A DNA stretch of 44,270 bases from Desulfobulbus rhabdoformis. GTDB taxonomy: Bacteria > Desulfobacterota > Desulfobulbia > Desulfobulbales > Desulfobulbaceae. Below the pieces are notes generated by a model that saw nothing but the letters and a program-made list of their open reading frames with translations, searched no databases and was not told the origin of the DNA. The stretch covers positions 1 to 44,270 of the forward strand of contig NZ_JAFFQA010000045.1 of NCBI RefSeq assembly GCF_016919065.1, written 5' to 3'. A program made the position numbers and the translations under genes. How positions within the stretch are numbered: position 1 is the first letter of the stretch; each line of letters starts with the position of its first letter. This document shows, piece by piece, positions 27,829-36,655 of the stretch.

Positions 27829-27890
27829 TGTATATTGTCAATACCATGGCTGTCGGGTGCGAGCAATCCGAGAATCGATATCACCGCATC

Positions 27891-27919
27891 TTGACACACT
27901 TTTTATTGGCGAGTAGAAC
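27891..27919 (+). promoter_or_regulatory. sigma-70 promoter of the sensor kinase gene
   Basis: -35 TTGACA (27891-27896), 17-nt spacer, -10 TAGAAC (27914-27919), 53 nt before the ATG at 27973. Confidence 0.7.
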
Positions 27920-27972
27920 AAAGTCAGTCATTATGTGTTTTTTTTCTCAACTTTCAACCAAGGCCACGTCAA

Positions 27973-29808
27973 ATGATTGAACAACACTTTCCCCCTCCTC
28001 CCCTTTCCATTGCAGAGGATGAATTCCTGGAGGAAGGTGAAGTGATTGTCATTGTCGATGATTTTCCAGATATTGTGGCCCTGCTCCAGGATTTCCTTGA
28101 GCAGCAGGGCTATGCCTCGGTCACCGCCGATTCGGCGGCTACTCTTAAATCGCAATTAGCCGCCCATAAAGCAGCATTGGTCCTACTTGATATTGGCCTT
28201 CCAGATGCCGATGGTTCCAAGCTGCTGCCCGAACTCAAGGCAGAGGATCCAGATCGGGCGGTTATTATGCTGACTGCTGTGACGGACCTGCAAACCGCAT
28301 TGACCTGCCTGCGTTACGGTGCTGACGATTACCTGGCCAAACCGGTCCACTTTACTGATTTGCTTGCCACCCTGCGCCGGGTTCTTGAAAAACGGCGTCT
28401 TGCCATCCGTAACCGTCAGTATCAGCGTGAGATTGAAAAGGCCAACTACCGTATTGGTCTCGCGCATCAGCTGGCCATGAAGATGAACAGCGCCTACCTG
28501 AGTATGACCGAGCTTGATGAGATGCTGTTGGCCATTCTCATCGGCATCACCGCTGATGAGGGGCTCGGCTTTAACCGGGCCTTTCTTGCCCTTTTTAATG
28601 AGTCAGGAGCCACCCTTGAAGGACGTCTTGCAATTGGGCCGGGCAGCCGTGAGGATGGAAATCGAATCTGGCAGGATCTGCAGGATCAGGATCTGGGCCT
28701 GAACGATCTTTTTGAGCGCATCCAGGATAATACCAACTCCCGTGATGATGAAGTCAATAAAATTGTCCGCGCCCTTCGAGTCGATGCAACCGATCGCGAG
28801 CATCTTCTGATTCGGACAGTTCGTGAGCGCACCTCCATTTTGGTGCAGGGCGGAAAAGCACGTTGTTCGGTCCCCCTGGAGTTGATCGGGCTTTTGCAGG
28901 AAGACTCCTTTGTGGTCATCCCGCTCTATTCACCCAGCCGTGATTTGGGGGTTATTATCGCCGATCACTTTGTGAACCGCAGTCCCATAGATGCGGAGAG
29001 GATTCGTGCTCTGGAGAGCTTTGCCAGCCAGGCAAGCCTGGCCATCGAGCATTGTCATCTCTACATGGATATGCAGCGTAAGATTCAGGAGCTTGAGTCG
29101 ACTTCTCAGGAACTGGAGAAAAATAAAGATCTTCTAGTGGAGGCGGAACGCTACTCCGCCCTAGGTCACATGGCAGCACAGCTGGCCCATAGTATCCGCA
29201 ACCCCATCACAGCTATTGGTGGTACCGCCCGTTTGCTCGCCCGGAAGATCGAGGATAAAGACCTGCTCCGTTTTCTGGCGATGATGTCCGGCGAGGCAGA
29301 GAAAATCGAAAAAACCCTGGAGGATCTCTTCAGCTTTGTGGAGCAGGTGAAACCCGAGCTTGAGCGGACCCATCTTTTTCCCCTGATTCATAAATCATTA
29401 CTCCTGCATTACAGTGCGGTGAAAGAGCAGCGGATAAAACAGGTGATGCTGCTGCCCGATACCGATCCCTTAGTCGAAGTAGACCCCCGCCTGATCCAAC
29501 AGGCCCTGGTGCATCTGATCAGAAATTCCCTGGAGGCCATGCCTGATGGCGGTGAATTGGTGATTGAAGTAACGCTGGAGCCCGATGAGGTGCGTATTCT
29601 TATGCGGGATACTGGTCATGGCCTGGGCGAATCGTCGGGAGAGAGCGTTGCCAATCCTTTCTTTACCACCAAAATGGTGGGGACGGGGATGGGGTTGACC
29701 CTGGTGAAACGTATTATTGATGATCATGGCGGAATGCTGAGTCTGGAGAATCGTGAGGCAGGGGGGACGCGGGCGACAATTTTGTTGCCTCGGGTGGTGG
29801 AAGAGTAG
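27973..29808 (+). CDS. receiver-GAF-histidine kinase (hybrid two-component sensor)
   Basis: 611 residues, no membrane segment, so cytoplasmic. N-terminal receiver domain (about 22-140) with acidic pair DD in IVDD, phospho-accepting Asp in VLLDIGLPDADG (about 76), and Lys in AKPVHF. A GAF-like sensor domain (about 180-365) ends in LESFASQASLAIEHCHLY, then a coiled coil, the HisKA H-box ALGHMAAQLAHSIRNPITAIGG (His about 407), and the ATPase with N-box LIRNSLEAMPDGG, G1 DTGHGLG and G2 GTGMGLTL. Having the receiver first suggests a kinase controlled by an upstream partner. No response regulator lies next to it, so its output partner is elsewhere. Confidence 0.93.
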   Translation: MIEQHFPPPPLSIAEDEFLEEGEVIVIVDDFPDIVALLQDFLEQQGYASVTADSAATLKSQLAAHKAALVLLDIGLPDADGSKLLPELKAEDPDRAVIMLTAVTDLQTALTCLRYGADDYLAKPVHFTDLLATLRRVLEKRRLAIRNRQYQREIEKANYRIGLAHQLAMKMNSAYLSMTELDEMLLAILIGITADEGLGFNRAFLALFNESGATLEGRLAIGPGSREDGNRIWQDLQDQDLGLNDLFERIQDNTNSRDDEVNKIVRALRVDATDREHLLIRTVRERTSILVQGGKARCSVPLELIGLLQEDSFVVIPLYSPSRDLGVIIADHFVNRSPIDAERIRALESFASQASLAIEHCHLYMDMQRKIQELESTSQELEKNKDLLVEAERYSALGHMAAQLAHSIRNPITAIGGTARLLARKIEDKDLLRFLAMMSGEAEKIEKTLEDLFSFVEQVKPELERTHLFPLIHKSLLLHYSAVKEQRIKQVMLLPDTDPLVEVDPRLIQQALVHLIRNSLEAMPDGGELVIEVTLEPDEVRILMRDTGHGLGESSGESVANPFFTTKMVGTGMGLTLVKRIIDDHGGMLSLENREAGGTRATILLPRVVEE

Positions 29809-29860
29809 AGGGGGAAAGTGTCAAAATGTTACAGCTGAGCTTGAGTGGTAAGTACTCATA

Positions 29861-29898
29861 AAAAAAGGCGCTCGGGCAGGTAGCCCAAGCGCCTTTTT
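29861..29898. terminator. bidirectional terminator between sensor kinase and porin
   Basis: GGCGCTCGGGC / GCCCAAGCGCC (29867-29877 and 29883-29893) with one mismatch, flanked by an A-run before and a T-run after. It lies between convergent genes and can serve both. Confidence 0.9.
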
Positions 29899-29923
29899 CA
29901 TGCTTTGCTGTGTACGTTCTATA

Positions 29924-31285
29924 TTAGAACTTCAGCTCGAAGCGGGTCAGAGCACCGAAAGCTGCGTCGTCTTCCCGGGTATCGTCTTCGAATTCAGGAT
30001 TCAGGTAGCCCATAGAGAAGTAGACATCAGCCCCTTGGCTGATGGTGTACTTGAGGACTGCAGAGAGTTCCCAAGCTGAATCCAAAGCAAAATCGTTGTC
30101 TTCCATGGCGCTGGAGGAAGCATCAAAACCACCTCTCGGCCCATCACCGATTTCGGTCCAAGCGTCTACATCAGCGTAAACAAAGTTACCGGTCAGGGAC
30201 AGGCTCTCACTGATCTGATAGGTTGCAACCAAGCCACCCCAGATCCAGTCGCCGCCTGAACCAATTCTGTGTGCGGAAATTTTGCTATTATCCGTCGCAC
30301 CCAGCATAACAAAACCATACGCACGGTCAGGCTGGAAGCCATCTTGGGTGAAACCAAGGTTCAAGCCGATGTTGAGTCTGTCCATCTGGTAGTTGGGGAA
30401 AATGTAGCCACCAAAACCAGTGTCGTCAGAGCCGATGTAATCAGTTGCAACATCATCATCAAGCCAGGAGTTCATGCCGTTGAGGTCACCTTCGGTCACA
30501 GCAATCTCACCGTAGATACCGAATGCACCACTCTGACCTTTGGCATAGAGAGAACCAAAGAAGCCTTCATTGGATACATAGCCCCAATCTGATGCGGTGG
30601 GGTCGGTCTGCATGCCAGTAACCTCTGTACGAGCGTCAGTCTGATAACCAATCATACCGCCAACGGTCCAGTCTGCATTCAGCTTGGCCTTGGCATGAAC
30701 ACCAAAACGGATCTCGTCGTGATCGTAAGCGCTGTCTGAAGTTCCACTATAATCGGAATCTTGCCCTTCTTCCATCCACTCAAGGAAAGGATTGATGGTT
30801 ACGTTATCCATCGTGATAATGCCACGAAAACCGGTCAGGTGGACGTCATCGTAGAAGAAGTTGTGGGTGGTACCTACAGGGCCGTAGGTGGAACGGTATT
30901 TACCGACTTCCAGGATGAAGGTATCACTGAAAGGAATACCGACATAGGCTTTATCAACCCAGATGTTACTGTTGTTGGTGTCACCAATGCCATCTGAAGC
31001 ATCCCTATCGAAATCACCCATGATGGTTTCCATCATGCGGATACGAACTTTCGCATAGGCGCCACCGGCTGCGGTACCGGTGATGTCAAGACGAACACGG
31101 GAATCCATAGTGGTGTCCGAACCATTTTGGTTACCATCATTGAAGTCATAGGTGTCTTTATACCATAAACGAACACGGGCGTTACCGGTGATGTTTACAC
31201 CAGGCTCAGCAGCGTAGGTCGCATCAGCAGCAAACATGCCACCGGCCAGCATCAGGGCAGCACCTGTAAGCAGTACTTTTTTCAT
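29924..31285 (-). CDS. outer membrane porin
   Basis: 453 residues. Signal peptide MKKVLLTGAALMLAGGMFAADATYAA with cleavage after the last Ala, then a repetitive beta-barrel with alternating hydrophobic residues, many Asp/Gly/Asn turns, and a C-terminal strand ending in Phe (TRFELKF), the Bam recognition signal. It resembles general porins of the deltaproteobacteria. The start ATG at 31285 has an AAGGAGAGG site; a 30-codon longer frame adds a basic stretch that would bury the signal peptide. Such genes are usually strongly expressed, consistent with the A-rich upstream region and intrinsic terminator. Confidence 0.88.
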   Translation of the reverse strand: MKKVLLTGAALMLAGGMFAADATYAAEPGVNITGNARVRLWYKDTYDFNDGNQNGSDTTMDSRVRLDITGTAAGGAYAKVRIRMMETIMGDFDRDASDGIGDTNNSNIWVDKAYVGIPFSDTFILEVGKYRSTYGPVGTTHNFFYDDVHLTGFRGIITMDNVTINPFLEWMEEGQDSDYSGTSDSAYDHDEIRFGVHAKAKLNADWTVGGMIGYQTDARTEVTGMQTDPTASDWGYVSNEGFFGSLYAKGQSGAFGIYGEIAVTEGDLNGMNSWLDDDVATDYIGSDDTGFGGYIFPNYQMDRLNIGLNLGFTQDGFQPDRAYGFVMLGATDNSKISAHRIGSGGDWIWGGLVATYQISESLSLTGNFVYADVDAWTEIGDGPRGGFDASSSAMEDNDFALDSAWELSAVLKYTISQGADVYFSMGYLNPEFEDDTREDDAAFGALTRFELKF

Positions 31286-31560
31286 TGTCCTCTCCTTAGT
31301 TTTACATGTGGTCCATGCAAGTTTATCGTTTTCTTTAGCAGTGGATCGAAAACGACGTTTCAAGCTTGTACTCAACTATTGGGATATCGTTTTTCTCTTT
31401 GTGCAAGAGACTGTTACAAACATATTTGAGTTACACGTACCCTATAAGACCAGGACACCCTCGTCAAGTTTTTTTTACTGCAAAGTAAAAATATTTTAAC
31501 CACAGAAAGGTTAGACCCGGAAGGGGAGGAAAATTCCTGTTTCTAGAGGGTTAGCAGGAT
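31286..31560 (-). promoter_or_regulatory. long porin leader and possible promoter
   Basis: The minus strand has -35 TTGACG (31467-31462) and TATAGG (31446-31441) only 15 nt apart, preceded by an A/T tract that could be an UP element. The spacing is short, so the promoter call is weak. If right, the porin mRNA has a leader of about 150 nt, in which I saw no clear riboswitch. Confidence 0.35.
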
Positions 31561-31596
31561 AAAAAAAAGCCCGGCGACAAAAATGTAGCGCCGGGC
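31561..31596 (-). terminator. terminator of the FG-GAP gene
   Basis: GCCCGGCG / CGCCGGGC stem (31569-31576 and 31589-31596) with eight Ts following on the minus strand, 42 nt past the stop at 31638. Confidence 0.9.
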
Positions 31597-31637
31597 AGAG
31601 GGGGAAAACAAAAATTAGAAAGTCGAATTTTTTAGAT

Positions 31638-33356
31638 TTACTGAAGCCGTGAGGGGATCACTTGCAACGTATAACAGTTCAGATAACTGGTTGTTGATTG
31701 CCAGAACGCAAAGGGATAGGAGCTTTCGGTTTCGACAAAAAAGATGGTGTACTGGTTCTCGGCCGGGGTGTTCGTTCCCACCTGGTAGTTGGTGAGGTAA
31801 CCTGCAAGCTTGCGGGTCTCCCAGATGCTTTGCATGGTGCCGTTTTTCCATTGGTAGGCCGCCAGGCTGGCACCATCGAAATAGCGGAGATTGGGCATGA
31901 AACGCACCGATTCCACACGATTGCGGCCAACAAGCACGTCATTGATGCCATCCTGGTCCAGGTCGGCAATGGCGATGCGTGTGTGGATCCAGAGGGTGTC
32001 GTTATCGGCTTCCACCGAGTTGTTGGTGCTGGTGGGGGTTCCGAAAAATTTGTTGCTGGCTCCGATCAACTCTGGGCTTGTCCAGCGCAGGGTGCCATCG
32101 GCATCAAAGACTTGAAGGTGATTTGAGTGGGAAATGGTTAAGATTTCTCTGTTGCCGTCCCCATCGATGTCAGCCAGGGTAAAGTTGAATATCGTTGTTC
32201 CTTTCGGCAGGGAAAGAGGTTTACCTGGGATAATGGTACCATTCGTCTTGAACTGCAGGGTGTAGATATCGCCGCCGGGAAATTCATAGGAGATGCCTTT
32301 TTGCCCCACCAGCATGGGGGCAACGTCCGGTGCTGTTATAGTGTCCAGGTACCAGGCGACATGGTCGGTCAGCGTTTTTATTTTACGTCCGTCCCACTCC
32401 AGGACTGTGGAATCAGGATTGTCTCCGTTACTGGCACTAATATAGATTTCCTGCAATCCATTGTTGTTCATATCCGCCATGCTGATCGCGTGGTAACGCA
32501 GGTGGTCAGGCAAATCGATGGTGGCCAGCATGCGAAAGGAGCCGTTGTCGTTGCGGTAGAGACGCAGAGCCCCGCTGGTCAGTACCAGAATTTCTTCCTG
32601 GCCATCCCCTTCAAGATCGGCAACGTTGATGTCCATGGCCTCACCTGCCACACCTTTGGAGCGAAAACTTTTAACCAGTTCAAATGGTCCGCCTTGCTCC
32701 AGGCCAACAGGCGAACCGGAAAACAATCCTTCACGGTAGGCTCGTTCAGGGTGTGCGGTTTGGAAACCACTCATACCGGTTGCGCCTGTACCTGCCAGTG
32801 CGTCAGGTTTGGGTTTGTTAAACACCTTGCCGCTAATATCCCAGGCCATGGCGTCGATAGCCGTCATGGCATCATCTACGCTTTGAAAATCCTGTTCAAA
32901 CTGTTTTGGGGCCTGTGACCCGGTTCGAGTGAACACATAACTGACCAGTTCAAATTGCCCGGCTTTGGGGGCCAGAGCACCCATGACCAGATAATCGGCG
33001 CCGGATTTCTCAAGCATTTGGCCAAAGCGGGAGTAGTTGCCTTCCGTCAGTGCATGGGCCAGTTGATTTGATGTGTTTGTTTGGGCAACTGCAGCAACGT
33101 TTGCCCGTGAAGAGAGGCGGCTGGCCAGGGTGGAGGCCAGGCCGTTTTGGAGGTAACTGTACGAGCCGGGGATTTGCACATCAAAGGGGAGAAAGAGCAC
33201 CTGTGGCTTGGAGGCAACAGGGGGCGCAGCAGCAGCGGGCGTAGTGCAGGCTAAGGCTATGGCAAGGCAAAGGCTTAGGCCCGTTGCCCATAATCGTCCG
33301 CCAGGTAAGCGTTTCGCCAGGCTGGTAAAAAAATTGCGCAGAGAATGTCGATTCAC
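31638..33356 (-). CDS. secreted FG-GAP/VCBS-repeat beta-propeller protein
   Basis: 572 residues. A signal peptide (hydrophobic core WATGLSLCLAIALAC, cleavage probably after AAA) precedes an N-terminal domain (about 48-180, QVLFLPFDVQ...YLQNGLASTLASRL) that resembles the TolB/FlgO-like alpha-beta domain of envelope proteins. The rest carries FG-GAP/VCBS repeats with calcium-type loops: DLEGDGQEE, DMNNNGLQE, DIDGDGNRE, DLDQDGIND. A periplasmic or surface beta-propeller is predicted. Partner and ligand are unknown. It has its own terminator and lies about 290 nt from the next minus-strand gene. Confidence 0.85.
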   Translation of the reverse strand: MNRHSLRNFFTSLAKRLPGGRLWATGLSLCLAIALACTTPAAAAPPVASKPQVLFLPFDVQIPGSYSYLQNGLASTLASRLSSRANVAAVAQTNTSNQLAHALTEGNYSRFGQMLEKSGADYLVMGALAPKAGQFELVSYVFTRTGSQAPKQFEQDFQSVDDAMTAIDAMAWDISGKVFNKPKPDALAGTGATGMSGFQTAHPERAYREGLFSGSPVGLEQGGPFELVKSFRSKGVAGEAMDINVADLEGDGQEEILVLTSGALRLYRNDNGSFRMLATIDLPDHLRYHAISMADMNNNGLQEIYISASNGDNPDSTVLEWDGRKIKTLTDHVAWYLDTITAPDVAPMLVGQKGISYEFPGGDIYTLQFKTNGTIIPGKPLSLPKGTTIFNFTLADIDGDGNREILTISHSNHLQVFDADGTLRWTSPELIGASNKFFGTPTSTNNSVEADNDTLWIHTRIAIADLDQDGINDVLVGRNRVESVRFMPNLRYFDGASLAAYQWKNGTMQSIWETRKLAGYLTNYQVGTNTPAENQYTIFFVETESSYPFAFWQSTTSYLNCYTLQVIPSRLQ

Positions 33357-33649
33357 GGGGTGTACTCCTGTCTCTGGTGGATAAAATGATTGAAGTTATT
33401 GGGGGTGTGCAAGAAAAAAATGCTCGTTGGGCGAGCCAGCAGATTATCAGCTGCAGACCAATAAGGGCCTGGTTTAACGGTCACCGGCATTTTTCAGGAC
33501 ATACTCGGCGATCGCTGAGATCTGTATTTGCTGCACTCTTGCTAATCTCTCGCGTTTTACCAAAAAAGAAAAGAAAAATCCGGGTAAAGAAGCCGAGAAT
33601 TCAGCAATGTGCCTGGCTTTTTAAAAAAGTTTTACCATTTTATGGATGT
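33357..33649. other. intergenic region, no gene seen
   Basis: About 290 nt between the beta-barrel-like gene and the FG-GAP gene. It should hold the FG-GAP promoter on the minus strand. No clear promoter, terminator or RNA was recognised; the 97-codon plus-strand frame here looks spurious. Confidence 0.4.
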
Positions 33650-34366
33650 TTAATACGAGAAACTGATTGAAAGGCCACCGTAGAAAATATCTTCGGTTTG
33701 AAGGCGGGTATTGGAAGAGGCCGCACTTGCAGAATTTCCGGCATCTGAGGGGGTGAGTGGGCGTGTCCACTGAACTTCGGGGGTTATGGTGATGTAATTT
33801 TTGTAGGTGATCGGCATGCTGAAGAGCAAGGAAACTGATCGGCCTTCGCGCAGGTCGTACGGGTTTTTTAACAAGAGGGCCTTGTTCCCTAAGGAAAGGG
33901 AAAAATTCTCATCAAGTTGATAGGAGCGTGAGAGATCAAGTGCCAGGAACCATGATCGTTCAGGATAGAGACTGAAATTTTCGCCAAGGGGCTCAATGTC
34001 AAGAAAAACAGAGGCAGGCTTGTTGCTTGCCGGATCCTCGGAGAGCAGGTAGCCTGCTGAGAATTGCAGCAGGCCGGAAGATCCTTCGTAAGAAAAGGTG
34101 ATGGCCTGGGTGGAGAGCAGGGATTCGGCATGTGGGAGACCAGGCATATTTGCGTCACTGTTGTGCAGGCGCATGCTTAAACCTGCAAGCAGGCTGTCCT
34201 CCACTCCGTACATGCCGGTAGCAAGCAAGGAGTTGACCGTGGCATCCCAATCGGCTTGGGAGGTGGGGGCAGTTCTATCTGCCGCCTGTGCGGGCATATG
34301 CAGCAGGCAGATCGCAAGGAAGATTCCCAGATAATGGGGTGTTTGGTGGATAGATTTCGATTTCAC
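33650..34366 (-). CDS. predicted outer-membrane beta-barrel protein
   Basis: 238 residues. Signal peptide (LGIFLAICLLHMPAQAA, cleavage after AQA) and then amphipathic beta strands with a C-terminal aromatic strand (GGLSISFSY), typical of outer-membrane barrels. It has about 8-10 predicted strands, so a small barrel. No catalytic motif. I do not recognise a named family; the layout resembles MetA-pathway or transporter-type small barrels. It may act with the FG-GAP protein downstream, which is also exported. Confidence 0.7.
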   Translation of the reverse strand: MKSKSIHQTPHYLGIFLAICLLHMPAQAADRTAPTSQADWDATVNSLLATGMYGVEDSLLAGLSMRLHNSDANMPGLPHAESLLSTQAITFSYEGSSGLLQFSAGYLLSEDPASNKPASVFLDIEPLGENFSLYPERSWFLALDLSRSYQLDENFSLSLGNKALLLKNPYDLREGRSVSLLFSMPITYKNYITITPEVQWTRPLTPSDAGNSASAASSNTRLQTEDIFYGGLSISFSY

Positions 34367-34451
34367 GGAGCAGACACCTCATATAATGTAGCCTTAATAA
34401 AACACTACTCCCGATCGAGGGGAAAAACAATGGGCAATTTATGAAAGGCTG

Positions 34452-34940
34452 TTACCGGAGGTTCTGCTTTTTTTGCAACTTGCTGGCGATCAGACCAAAA
34501 AAAATATGACTACCTGCGTCTTGGATGTAGCGCCAGCCAAGGTGGGCCTGGCAGGCCGAGCAATGAACAATCTGCCAGGAGTAGCCCGCGAACCAGGAAA
34601 ATTCGTTACTGGGAAAAAGATAGGGCGTCACACCCGGGGCGAGCTGAAAGCAACGTACTTCATACGTAATGCCCGCAGGATTGAAAAAAGCGTGATGGTA
34701 GCTGCCGCTGACCGAGATAGCGTTCTCTTCGGCGGTGATGGGGTGGGCGCAGTTGCTGCAGTAGAGCTGGTTATCCTCATTCTCGGCAGGCTCCTCCGAA
34801 AAAGAGGGAGCCTGCCGAATAAGGGCTTTTTGTTTACGTTTGCGACAATAACATCGGACCTCCTGCCCTGTAGGCGGGGCATAGCCTTGCACCCGATACA
34901 GCGGGGGAGCAAAAACATTGGACCGAGCCAAGCGATGCAT
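34452..34940 (-). CDS. CULT-domain (cereblon-like) zinc protein
   Basis: 162 residues. The second half is a CULT domain as in the ligand-binding part of cereblon and bacterial MsCI4: Cys61-x2-Cys64 and Cys127-x2-Cys130 for structural zinc, FNPAGITYEVRCF (about 86-98), and the aromatic pocket EFSWFAGYSW...LGW with Trp116, Trp122 and Trp136. These three tryptophans form the cage that binds uracil- or glutarimide-like ligands in the family. The N-terminal 55 residues are basic and Cys-containing. It begins 26 nt past cobA-hemD and is probably co-transcribed. Physiological ligand in bacteria is unknown. Start is uncertain as no ribosome site is clear. Confidence 0.85.
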   Translation of the reverse strand: MHRLARSNVFAPPLYRVQGYAPPTGQEVRCYCRKRKQKALIRQAPSFSEEPAENEDNQLYCSNCAHPITAEENAISVSGSYHHAFFNPAGITYEVRCFQLAPGVTPYLFPSNEFSWFAGYSWQIVHCSACQAHLGWRYIQDAGSHIFFGLIASKLQKKQNLR

Positions 34941-34965
34941 CAGCACAGAGCCGGAAGGTATCGAT

Positions 34966-36549
34966 TCAGCCTTTTGTCCGCTGCGATGGATTGTCTTTAG
35001 CGTAACAAACAATGGCCTGCACCATGTCATCGATGGTGTAGCGTTCAGGCTGGATATCAACGCTCAGCCCGTTATCGCGAACAGTCTCCGCTGTGATCGG
35101 GCCAATGGCCGCGATACGCACATTGTTAAGCAGTCGCTGGAGTTCCTGCCCGTCTGCAGCCCCCAGCATGGAGAGGAAGTTGCTTACTGTGGAGGAGGAG
35201 GTAAAGGTGATCATGTCCACACTGCCGGCTTCCAGCTGGTCGCGCAGCTCTTCACGTCTGCCCTGGGGCGGAATATTCTGGTACGTGGGGGCAATGGTGA
35301 CCATGGCGCCCGCGTCGGTAAGCGCTTCAGGCAGAATTTCCGTTGCCTTCAGTGCCCGAGGCAGGAGGATGCGGTTACCTTTGACCTCGGTTTGCAGAAG
35401 TGCTTCAGCGAGCCCCTTGCCGGTAAATTGTTCAGGAATAAGGTCGGCGCGAACTCCATATTTCAGCAGTTCTTCACCGGTTGCCCTTCCAACTACGGCA
35501 ATTTTGGTGGCAGCTAGTTTGCGGCTGTCATATCCTTTTTCATGCAAACGTTTAAAAAAGTAGGTCACCGCATTGAGGCTGGTAAAGAGAATCCAAGAGT
35601 AACTGTCAATCTCTCCCAGGGCCTGGTCAAGGATGGTGTAATCCTCTACCGGTTCAATATGAATGGTTGAATATTCGAGACATTCGGCGCCGTTTTCCTC
35701 CAGTTTGACCACCAGGTCACTGGCCTGTTCACGGGTTCTGGTGACCACGATGCGCTGACCAAAGAGCGGACGTCGCTCAAACCAGTCAATGGTTTTACGC
35801 AGCTTGACCACATCCCCCACAATCACCAGTGCAGGAGGCTTAATATCCGCTTTCTGCACCACTTCGCAGATGGTCGCAAGCGTCCCTTCAACGGAAAATT
35901 GTTGCGGAGTTGATGCCCAGCGAACAACCGCGACCGGGGTATCGGGCGAACGGCCATACTCTATGAGTTTTTTGGTGATGCTGGGCAGGGTTTTGATTCC
36001 CATATAAACAACAATGGTTCCCGCACCGGTTGCCAGCTTCTCCCAGGAGATATTGGAGGATTTCTTGGTTGGATCTTCATGTCCAGTCACAAAAGCGACC
36101 GAGGCGGTATATTCCCGGTGGGTGATGGGGATTCCGGCATAGGTTGCCGCGGCTGTTGCCGAGGTCACACCCGGGACTACTTCGAAATCGATTCCCTCCC
36201 GAACCAGTTCCTCGATTTCCTCTGCCCCACGGCCAAAAATAAAGGGGTCGCCACCTTTGAGGCGGACAACCATGCTGCCTTCCTTGGCATGGTCAATCAG
36301 GAGCTGGTTGATGCCTTGCTGGGTAAATGCATGAAGCCCCCCACCTTTTTTTCCGGCATAGATGAGTTTTGCATCTTTGGGCACATATCCCAGAAGTTTG
36401 GGGTTGGCCAGATAGTCGTAGACAACCACTTCGGCGTGTTCAAGCAGGTATTTCCCTCTGAGGGTAATCAGACCAGGATCGCCGGGACCAGCACCGACAA
36501 GATAGACTTTGCCACAGGGGATAGGGGATGATGATTGGGAAGTTGTCAC
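34966..36549 (-). CDS. cobA-hemD: uroporphyrinogen-III C-methyltransferase / uroporphyrinogen-III synthase fusion
   Basis: 527 residues with two domains. N-terminal SUMT (about 12-250): VYLVGAGPGDPGLITLRG, VRLKGGDPFIFGRGAEE and the VVPGVTSA segment. C-terminal HemD (about 262-515): a Rossmann-like pair with ILFTSLNAV, TGEELLKYG and FTSSSTVSNF. It cyclises hydroxymethylbilane and then methylates to precorrin-2, feeding siroheme and cobalamin/heme branches; sulfite reductase in sulfate reducers needs siroheme. It is 106 nt after hemC. This fusion is common in deltaproteobacteria and Firmicutes. Confidence 0.95.
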   Translation of the reverse strand: MTTSQSSSPIPCGKVYLVGAGPGDPGLITLRGKYLLEHAEVVVYDYLANPKLLGYVPKDAKLIYAGKKGGGLHAFTQQGINQLLIDHAKEGSMVVRLKGGDPFIFGRGAEEIEELVREGIDFEVVPGVTSATAAATYAGIPITHREYTASVAFVTGHEDPTKKSSNISWEKLATGAGTIVVYMGIKTLPSITKKLIEYGRSPDTPVAVVRWASTPQQFSVEGTLATICEVVQKADIKPPALVIVGDVVKLRKTIDWFERRPLFGQRIVVTRTREQASDLVVKLEENGAECLEYSTIHIEPVEDYTILDQALGEIDSYSWILFTSLNAVTYFFKRLHEKGYDSRKLAATKIAVVGRATGEELLKYGVRADLIPEQFTGKGLAEALLQTEVKGNRILLPRALKATEILPEALTDAGAMVTIAPTYQNIPPQGRREELRDQLEAGSVDMITFTSSSTVSNFLSMLGAADGQELQRLLNNVRIAAIGPITAETVRDNGLSVDIQPERYTIDDMVQAIVCYAKDNPSQRTKG

Positions 36550-36655
36550 AGTATTTCTCTTTGGGCAAAAAAAGTAAAAAGTGATTGCTCAGGCTGGGAC
36601 TTGGCGAGCTGCTTTAGGTACAGCCTGCGTTACACTCACGTTTGTTTAGAAAATC

